DNA of 64,000 bases, from assembly GCA_027579435.1 (NCBI GenBank), contig JANBPK010000950.1, forward strand, positions 1-64,000, given 5' to 3'. The position numbers and the translations under genes are program-made. Positions 56,234-64,000 of the stretch are shown piece after piece. Below the pieces are notes generated by a model. The model saw only the letters and a program-made list of their open reading frames with translations, was not told the origin of the DNA and made no database searches. Position 1 is the stretch's first letter; each line of letters begins with the position of its first letter. This DNA comes from Candolleomyces eurysporus (lineage: Eukaryota; Basidiomycota; Agaricomycetes; Agaricales; Psathyrellaceae).

Positions 56234-58130
56234 ATGAAGAAGTTCTTCAAGTCGATCAAGTCGGAGATCACAGAGTCTCTGGAGCGAACGGGTGAAGGAG
56301 CGACGGGTAGTAATGGACATGTAGGGAATGAGACTGGCCGGTTTTCATCGTCGGTCGCACCAGGTCCCCCGCCCAGAAACCAGTGGCTTCAATTCCGCAA
56401 GCATCGCGGAGTGAACTTGGGTGTGTCTTCTCCTTGCAGCATTGACATCTTTGTGCTCATTGAAGTCCGTTCGTCTCAAAAGGTTCATGGTTCGTCCTCG
56501 AGCGGTGGATAACAGACACCCCGTTTCGTCAGGCAGCACACCCGGCTGCTAGTGATCTTGATGTTGCCAAGGGCACTAATGCGAAGCAGCTCTTGGAGAA
56601 ACATTGGGATACGTGGATAACACAGAGGGAGTGGAATTGGATGGCGAGTGTTGGTGTGAATTCTGTTCGATTACCCGTATGTTCCTGTTCCCATTTAAAA
56701 TTGATATCTGTTGACCCTCGCTTCTCTTCCCTTAAGATTGGCTACTATCACGTCTGTGGTGCCGACAGGTCAATCCTGAACGACACCGACTTCTTCCCTT
56801 ACTACTCGGTGTATGAAGGCGCGTGGAGGAGAATAACACAGGCAATCTTGACTGCGAGCAGGATGAACATGACAGTTCTCATTGGTACGTGCCTCTTCAC
56901 TATTCTTAACCTTGTTCGTGCTCCAATCATCTCCCAATTCTCCAAATGTCTCATGCAATGTTGTCCACTTCTCTGACTTATTTTATAGATCTACACGCGG
57001 CTCCGGGAAAACAGAACGCCGACCCCCACTCAGGTACCTCCAACTCTCCACACAACTTCTTCAACGATCCCCACAACCTCCGCCGAGGCCTCTACGCCCT
57101 ATCCTCCCTCACTCGCAACCTCTATTCCTTCCTCTCAGCCCAGTCTCCTCCCATTACAGGCACGGTCATCGGCATCGAGCTCGTTAACGAGCCCGCACCA
57201 CCGACCGATAAAGTCCTGATGGACTGGTACCTCAAAGCCATCGATGAAGTCCGCGATGCGTGGCCTGGAGTCACCATCTATCTCGGAGAATGGTGGAAAC
57301 CTAGCCTCTATGCCGACTTTGTCCTTCGCGAAGGTGTAGCCGGCGAAGGCGATGAAAGAGGTCTCGTCGTCCTCGACCACCATCTCTACCGGTGCTTCAC
57401 CGCTCAGGATATTCGAACTTCCGTTCAAGACCATACACGTGCGCTTATCGACACGAACGGAGGGACGCAGAAAACGTTTTCAAGTGTCGCTGAGAAGATG
57501 GGGAGGGAAGCTGGGGGTGGGTTTGTTGTAGCTGAATGGAGCTGCGGTTTGAACTCCAGTTCGCTTCGAAACATCCCGGGTGAACGGAGAGCTTTCGTTG
57601 ATGCACAGCTGTCCTTATACGAACAGTACTGCGGAGGGTGGTGGTTCTGGACCCTGAAAAAGGAGGAAGGCGTGTACCCACGAGATGTTGGTTGGAGTTT
57701 GAAAGATGCGGTTGAAGCTGGAGTCTTCCCGAACTCGATTGGGATGAAGAGGAAACGGAAGCCGGATACGAGTGTGAAAGAGCGGACGCGTCGACAGCAG
57801 GTTTTGGAGAAGAAGAGGAGCGAGGCGTTGGGAGCGCATGAGACGTACTGGTCCAGGTTCCCCGGACAATACCAGCATCATCGGTTCTCGACTGGGTTCG
57901 CCCATGGATGGACTGATTCATACTCGTTCTTCGACTCTCTCAATGCTGATAGCGCATCGGTGAGCGAGATTGGGTTCAAGGAAGCGTGGGCGAGGAGGAG
58001 GGCGAGAGGGACCGAAAATGAGTATGGTGAAGGAAGTGGGAAAGCGGGGAGGTGGTGGTGGGAGTACGAGCATGGGTTTGTGCAGGGGTGTGAGGCTGCG
58101 AGAATCGATTTTGCGAGCGTCTACTCTTAA
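56234..58130 (+). CDS. Glycoside hydrolase family 5 enzyme (exo-beta-1,3-glucanase-like)
   Basis: Predicted GH5 hydrolase of 556 residues. Four exons join in phase: 56234-56420, 56483-56676, 56737-56884 and 56989-58130. Motifs: LQFRKHRGVNLGSWFVLERW at the start of the barrel; VGVNSVRLPIGYYHV; DLHAAPGKQN; the acid/base Glu in GIELVNEPAPP; the nucleophile Glu in FVVAEWSCG; and YEQYCGGWWFWTLKKE near the barrel's end. A polar C-terminal extension of about 150 residues (Arg/Glu-rich, then SRFPGQYQHHRFSTGFAHGW) follows. There is no signal peptide, so it is probably intracellular. Features fit the GH5_9-like fungal glucanases that act on beta-1,3-glucan of the fungus's own wall; the exact substrate is inferred. 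Confidence 0.88.
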
Positions 58131-58616
58131 GGAAGCTTGCGGCTTCTGGGATGTGCGTTCACACGTAATTGTTTCATCTTCGGATCGACAGCTAACATTC
58201 GTGTTTTAGGTACGCTTCGGAATGCAGTGCACCCGGATAAGCTTCGTTCAACGCATTTTGGAGAAAAGGCACTCGTCTTATACCACGCCTTTTAGTCCCG
58301 ACGATTTGCTAAGTATACAGCGTTTTGGCTGTGAAGCGGACAGATTACGGAGGAGGGGCTGATGGAATGTCGATAATATGGTCTGGTTCCGTCCGGTTTG
58401 CAAATTTGAAATTGGAATTGCTTTGATCAATCAATCAAGGGCGCAGCTCAATCTGAGTGGGTTTCATGGGCACGAGGCCTTAAAGGATGACTCAAGCACT
58501 TAAGCTGAGTGGTACGATGCAATAGACCATCACTCTCTTGTTCCTTCCTCGATCTTGTCCCAGCCGCTAACGATTTTCGAAATTTCAACCGCTTTCCACC
58601 ATTTGCGCACACCAGA

Positions 58617-59230
58617 ATGCCCGGTTCCACTTCCAGCCCCGAGCCCCGAAGCATTAATGTGAGTCATCCAACTAAGTTTATACATGGTAAGAGGTCATTC
58701 GTACCTGGTTGACCAATCCAGTGTCCCCGCCCCCCTCCCGGTCTCGGGACCCTAGGAGTTGATGACGCTCGACCATCATTCGTCTATTCAGAGATCACCT
58801 ACCAGCCCATTGAAGGCTCTATGAAGCCTACATATCCCTTATGGTGCGCCAACTACACTGCGGAAGAAGCCATTCAGCAGGCTGTCGCGGACTATATCAA
58901 GGCATCGTTCGGTCTCGTGATCGCAGAGGCGAGGTTGCAATCTGCAGCGGACTCGTATATGGCGTGTAACAAACAGATGAGCGAGCTTTCTATACATCTT
59001 GGGCGGACGGGCCAGCGCGAAGACCTGGCAATACGCGTGTGTTTCGGGATCTGAAACGTAAGTCCAGCTACTCTACTGTTCGTCCCTTCCCGGTTCGTCT
59101 TGCTTTGCTTTATCCTTCGGATGACTTTAGTTCCCCAGTGAGAATCATTTTGCTAACGCTCGCGTTTTTAGGCATGTCCCTCGAGGAGAAGAAGCAGTTG
59201 CTGGCAGGGTTGAAGGATGTGGGCCTTTGA
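58617..59230 (+). CDS. Hypothetical small protein, possible one-base shift
   Basis: Unrecognised protein of about 160 residues. Exon 1 (58617-58658) reads MPGSTSSPEPRSIN. Exon 2 starts at 58722 (CPRPPPGLGTLGVDDARPSF) and continues EITYQPIEGSMKPTYPLWCA and ADSYMACNKQMSELS. The last exon, after TTTTTAG near 59171, reads MSLEEKKQLLAGLKDVGL. To join it in phase, exon 2 must end in a different frame (NTRVFRDLK then GTAAGT) from the one used for its start. Either a base is wrong between about 58985 and 59030 or the splicing differs. No domain was found; helices are likely. Confidence 0.45.
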
Positions 59231-59969
59231 CCACGGAACTTTCCTTCATCTCCTCCTATCTCGTCCATGATCCACGTAGACCCCTTTCTTGTGTGTCCGT
59301 AGATGATCATCTCCAAGGACTTTCCGGCTGCTGATACGCGTACAGACTTATATCCAAATTTACCATTCCGTTTTCCTTGACCCCGTCGTTATAGGAAGCG
59401 TTGACAATCTATCCCTCTGGATCAACAGTTGAGAGTCACAATGAACCCACAGCGACAGCTCTCTGAGCTCGCAGCGCTGGACGAGGACGTGGGTTCGTAT
59501 GGATCCATCCATTTCCGATCTCCAGGGCTAAAATTGGGCGAGACGGCGCTCAGTTGGTCCTCTCCCTTAGGGTTCCCCGCTCCAAACTGATTCTGCATGA
59601 ACTCTGCGAGCCGACCGAATCCAAACGGTTGCTACTATCAGCTATTGGAGTCAACGACATCAGCGACTGATGAACAGACGAGTCCTACGGAGTTCATCAG
59701 ACGGGCCTTAGGAAACCAAGCCCTTAAAAGGGGTTCCGATGCCTTTCGAATCAGTTGAAGCAGGCCCTTCGTTTTCCCCTATTACCATTGCTTTCTCTTC
59801 CACCTCCCCATCTCATTGGAGCCTCACAAAGGTCTTTGAAATGAGTGATCTTCCTTTGGCCGACTTTGCAGATTTAATATCGTGGCGCATTACATTTGAT
59901 GTGAAGATTCATTCCTCTTGGTTGCTAAACCCGTTCCGCTGACTATCTCGGGGATGTTCTCTTGACAGT
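59231..59969. other. No supported gene
   Basis: About 740 bp upstream of DUF6533 gene E. It has only short frames and may contain that gene's unresolved first exon. Confidence 0.4.
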
Positions 59970-61645
59970 ATGTCAGGCGTACGCGTTCATGCATACTACC
60001 TTGCGCTTAGCTAACCCGTATTGGCGATATCAGTGGCTGGATGCACAACATTCGTTCGTACTCTCCTCATGGGGTTCGCCGTAGGTTGTTTAGAGCGATC
60101 CAGATGTATTATTGCATGACAACGCTCGACGAAGAGGTGGGTAATACTCTTGCTACGATCGGTGCGCACTTCGGTAACACTATGTCGCTCCTTTATTAAC
60201 CAGGTCTCGGAGATTTGGCTCCAGAGAAAACGTTTGGGCCCTGTACTCTTCCTCATCGCTCGATACTCGACCCTCCTTCAATGCGTGATCAAACTGCTAG
60301 GTAAGAACAAATATCTCCAAGTGTTGCAGAGTCTGAATTTCGTTCGAGTGTATCTACGTTTACCTATTCATTTTGATACTCAAGTGGGCAAGACTCAATG
60401 GCATTTTCTAACTTCGCTTCTGACTTGCATCTAACTTCCTTTCACCTCCTCAAGACTTGCTACTTTCTTTTCCGAGCCCTTGTTTGTAAGTCGTTGCGGT
60501 CTTGCGTTAGTTCTATCTTTTCGTCATGCTCACGTGGCAGCTCTCCAGTTATCTTATATGTATCATTTTCATCGACTGGAGGTACGTATGACGTTGGATA
60601 GCAGCANGGATGAATCCTGCGAGCTTACATGCAACCGTCCAGCGATATATTTACTCTGCATCTATGCCCTTCTTGGAGCTAGGAGATTCCATTTGATCAT
60701 GTTCACAGTTCTCTACTCGGTGCGTGCTCACAATGTACTACCAGCACGCTCATTTTCCTTTTTAGAGAGCTCCCTGACCATTTGCTTGCATACCAGATGT
60801 TTACGATCCCTATTTTCGTTCTACTGATCGTGAATGAGAGGAAAGGTGCGTCGATTAACGGCAAATTTGTCTCGTAAGGTATACACTTACTGGATGCCAC
60901 TCAGCCATATCTTCACCCGAGCCACTACGCCGTTACGGGTACACTTGCAACTTCGAGAAGGGAAACTACGTCTTCAACTTCTTGATTGCATGCCTGACTT
61001 TCGGGGGAATGGCTTGTGCGTATATGCCTGTTGTGACTATAAACGGTCAGATCATCTTACAGTGAAGACCAACTCTAGTGATCATGACGCTAGGAGTGAT
61101 TACACTCGTCGTCCTTTATCGATCGCAGAACGGTTCATTGATCACTGTTATACGTCGCGACGGTGGGATCTACATGATCCTAACTTTTAGTAAGCACTTG
61201 GATGTCCGCACAGTAGTTGACCGTTCCTGATTTTACCGTAGGCCTCTGGCTCGCTGAAGCAATTTTTTCGATTCCCGGCTTCCCAGTGAGTCATCGCCCA
61301 CAGACTCTAATTATAACCAGAGCATTCTGGAAATGGGCTGACTGCATCTACGTGCAAAGATCGAGGACACGTACAGGGTTATTTTCATGTAAGCCTGTTT
61401 CTAATGAGCCTGATGTCAATGCAGGATAACCGGAGAAAACCAGGTTGGCGTCACTTTTCAGCCCACTTGTCGCTAACCAGCTGCTACTCGACGTGAAGAG
61501 AGTTGCGAAGACTTCTCAGAAAGGTAAGATCTCGATAGCACACTGCCTCTCTCTGCCTTTCCAATTTGAAGCGTTAGAAGCACAGCCCGAAATCGAAGAC
61601 CAGAGCGGGTGTCAATGGAACGTGAACGAAGGCCAAAAGGTGTAG
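59970..61645 (+). CDS. DUF6533-type multi-pass membrane protein, copy E
   Basis: Family member whose first exon is not certain; 59970 is the first plausible ATG. Clear exons: VAGCTTFV; MYYCMTTLDEE; core SEIWLQRKRLGPVLFLIARY; TCYFLFRALV; LCIYALLGARRFHLIMFTVL; MFTIPIFVLLIVNERK; RYGYTCNFEKGNYVFNFLIA; LYRSQNGSLITVIRRDGGIY; LWLAEAIFSIPGFP; and the C-terminal exon SLFSPLVANQLLLDVKRVAK with a polar tail to 61645. It is closest to copy G, with which it is convergent (stops 70 bp apart). One N at 60607 lies in an intron or poorly defined segment. Confidence 0.7.
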
Positions 61646-61715
61646 GTCTCAGGAGTGGAACCGAGAGACAGTGATATGACAAGCGCCCATGATATTGGGT
61701 ATTTATTAGCATCAT

Positions 61716-63351
61716 TTATACGCGCACTTGCCCTATATCCACAGCATCTTCCTCCGTTTCGGATCGTAAGAGAATGCTTGCTCTCAAGTTGCTAGTGATG
61801 CTTTGGTCGTGGGTGCTTCTGACCCTAAGAACCAGCTCGTTTGCTGCTATAGGAGCAGCAAGAGATAGGATCCTGATAGTGTGTTAGTGTCGAATTCCTG
61901 GGCCTTTGAGAAAGGGAAACTAACGCCCACACTATCCCAAACTTATCTTCGATCTTTCCACACAGTTAATCAAAAATTTTACATATGAATCGATGCCAGC
62001 TGTCAACACTTACCGGCACACCAGGAATCATTAAAATTGCATCGCTAACCCAAAGTACTGTCGAAAACATATCAGCAGTGTCTGGGGGAAGAAACCAAAA
62101 CCACAGACGTACCAAACGTAACGATATAGTATATCCCCCCGTCACGCCTTATGACTGTGATCAACGAGCTGTTCTGTTGTCGATAGCGAGTAACAAGTGT
62201 GAACACTCCAAGTCCAATGATTGCTGGAATGCGAACTGACATCAGACTAAACCAAGGCTGAGAGAAGAGGATATACGGACTTGCCATCCCTCCAGACGCA
62301 AGACATCCAACGGCAACTCGATACATTATGTGCCCGTCGTCGAAATTGCACGCGTAGCCGTATTCGCCCAAGCCAGACTCCGGCGGGATCGCTGTAATTG
62401 TGAGATTGTGGGTCAGGACTCAGCGAGAACTATAAGAACGGGGTGCTGTACCTTTCTGGTTGCTCAGCATAAGTAGCACGAATGCTGGCACGTTGAAGGC
62501 CTATGTGTAGATATACTTAATCTCTCCCTCCAGCATGAGATAAAAGGTAGTGCTTACTCCGAACAAGCACGCCAACACAACTAGATAGACGGCCCTGGTT
62601 TCGAGCAGCGCGTATAGGCATAAGAGATAGATACCTCCAGCCGATGTAGCTGTCACGTAGTTGAGGACTTGGAACCGGAACTGTCAGAAGTCTGAATAGT
62701 TAACTGAGAGCTCGAGCGTCACCAATAAGAAGCTTGTTCAGGACATTGCATACCTAGATATATGAAGAAGTGGTGAGACAGTAGTACGGAGGTATATATA
62801 GAGGGCGTAACTTGCCGGAACATCGAGCGAAATATCCAATCGAAGATGAACTTGACTTTGAGTGTTAGAAGGCCTTCCGGAAGATTGTGGTAGAAAGGAG
62901 ATAGCTGACTGAAGAACTTGAGCCCGGTTTGAACAATAGTCAAATGTCGGGTAATAAGAAAGAGGGCTGGGCCTAATCTTCGACTCCGAGGCCAGACTTC
63001 TGCTACCTGTAGGGCATTAACCCTGGGAACGCTGCTCAGTGCACCGAGCCCATACCTCGTCATCGAATGTAAGAATGGAGTAATAAATCTGCGTAGCCGA
63101 TATCAGCCATCCTCTTAGTGCGACAGCGCATTAATGAACTCACAAATCCGACACATCCAGCCACTGCAACCGGGCTTGCGCTGAGTTGATGTTACACTTT
63201 GGGGGAATTAGCACTCGACGTACGCATCACATACTACAGTTCCCAGGGTAGTAAGCAATGGAACATTGAAATACGGAAAAAGTCCAAATACATTTGAAGT
63301 CAAATGAGTGCCAATTTTCTCTGCAAGGGCGGCATTATTCTCAATCTTCAT
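61716..63351 (-). CDS. DUF6533-type multi-pass membrane protein, copy G
   Basis: Start at 63351 (MKIENNAALAEKIGTHLTSN), with exons in phase giving NVPLLTTLGTVVCDA, ASPVAVAGCVGF and IYYSILTFDDE. The core exon is AEVWPRSRRLGPALFLITRH. Later exons give EYGYACNFDDGHIMYRVAVG, LMSVRIPAIIGLGVFTLVTR with SLITVIRRDGGIYYIVTF, DMFSTVLWVSDAILMIPGVP, and a last exon LSLAAPIAANELVLRVRST to a stop at 61716. Several motifs (GYxCNF, SLITVIRRDGGIY) are shared with neighbour E and not with A/B, so E and G form a second subgroup. Exons around 62.4-62.7 kb were not all delimited. Confidence 0.72.
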
Positions 63352-63793
63352 TCTGAAAGGACGTGGTGCTGCATCCAGTGCGGAGAGAGATTGTGGGGCT
63401 TTTCAGAACAGTTGGAACGTTCTCTTCGATCTTTACATAGTACTAAACCTGGGAAGATAGCATTCATAGCTGTGGACCTCGAACGCCATGACAGCATCCA
63501 TGGATCAGAATGAACGAGAATTGTTTGCCGCAAATGTTCAGTTGAGCGACTTGGTCGCAACAAATGCTTAGTAGATTCGTTATCATTGACATCTTGAGCT
63601 CAGATAAGAACATCAAAACTTTAATGAGACATCCGATCACGTCGTGAAGATGGATGAGTACCTGGAGAGTCCAGCACCTCCACTTGCCGCAGTCGGTTTC
63701 GTGTAAGTTAAGCGGGGGAGTCGAAGAGTGCTCTGAATATCCTGAAATTGTGAAAAGCAAACTCAGACATGTATACCGGCTTCATTCACTTAC

Positions 63794-64000
63794 CCAAATA
63801 TAACAGGAACCGATTCTCCGATTCTCCTGGAGATGTTGCGGTGCATCGCCCTGCGAGAAGTGTGTACGGAGCTCCGGGCGCCACGCTAATTCCGTCGAAT
63901 ATAAGTAGGCCAATCTTGACATGAGAAACGGTTCTCTGTCCCCTTGATCGTCCTAGAACAGAAAGCGTCATGATCAACACCTCACAAACTCCCAAAAATC
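63794..64000 (-). CDS. Partial gene at window edge, possible cytochrome b5-like fold
   Basis: An exon ending in a GTAAGT donor (63788-63793) reads KIGLLIFDGIS then APGAPYTLLAGRC. The PGxPYxxLAGR word is typical of the cytochrome b5-like haem/steroid-binding domain of Dap1/MAPR proteins (PGGPYxxFAGRD). The rest of the domain is not visible because the gene runs off the window and downstream exons were not identified. The assignment rests on one motif. Confidence 0.28.

Noticed and set aside
1..64000. CRISPR arrays, bacterial operons, ribosome binding sites, rRNA
   Set aside because: None seen; the DNA is clearly eukaryotic with spliced genes.

Overview
This is eukaryotic, filamentous-fungal DNA, most likely from an agaricomycete (basidiomycete mushroom-forming lineage). 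The genes are broken by many 45-70 nt GT-AG introns. The content is typical of that group: two AA9 lytic polysaccharide monooxygenases, a CFEM GPI protein, a TmpA-like flavoprotein, F-box proteins and many DUF6533-type membrane proteins. The sequence is draft quality. It holds scattered N characters, and some of them are extra bases that break reading frames. Exon boundaries below were worked out by hand from splice consensus and phase continuity.

Layout. 1-8.8 kb: a secreted proline-rich protein (partial), an unrecognised small membrane protein, a secreted ricin-B-type lectin-fold protein, and a TmpA-like membrane flavoprotein. 9.4-16 kb: an S9 prolyl-oligopeptidase-type peptidase, an aldo-keto reductase (AKR1, 15 exons), a tRNA-Glu, and the lariat-debranching enzyme DBR1. 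17-28 kb: DUF6533 gene A, an EFM7-type methyltransferase, a triple zinc-finger-like protein, a 1408-residue EF-hand/zinc-finger protein and a second tRNA-Glu. 29-38 kb: DUF6533 gene C, a CFEM protein, two convergent AA9 genes with a third tRNA-Glu between them, and an ACC-synthase-like aminotransferase. 38.65-40.3 kb: a CpG-depleted block that looks like a decayed repeat. 40.4-46 kb: an F-box protein, a small hypothetical, a second aldo-keto reductase (AKR2) and an intron-containing tRNA-Lys. 46.8-54.3 kb: DUF6533 genes B and D, two DUF6533 relics, and an 827-bp non-autonomous DNA transposon with 100-bp terminal inverted repeats. 54.6-64 kb: the second triple zinc-finger-like gene, a GH5 glycoside hydrolase, a small hypothetical, and convergent DUF6533 genes E and G.

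How it fits together. There is no single biosynthetic cluster. Housekeeping RNA and protein-modification genes (DBR1, EFM7, tRNAs) are interleaved with secreted or surface proteins for plant-wall and surface interaction (AA9 x2, CFEM, lectin, GH5) and with fast-evolving families. Six near-complete and two relic DUF6533 genes make the window a birth-and-death nursery for that membrane family. Three families (aldo-keto reductase, DUF6533 A/B, triple zinc finger) each have a second copy on the opposite strand about 27-33 kb away. The best candidates for undescribed biology are the paired zinc-finger family, the DUF6533 array and the large EF-hand/zinc-finger protein.
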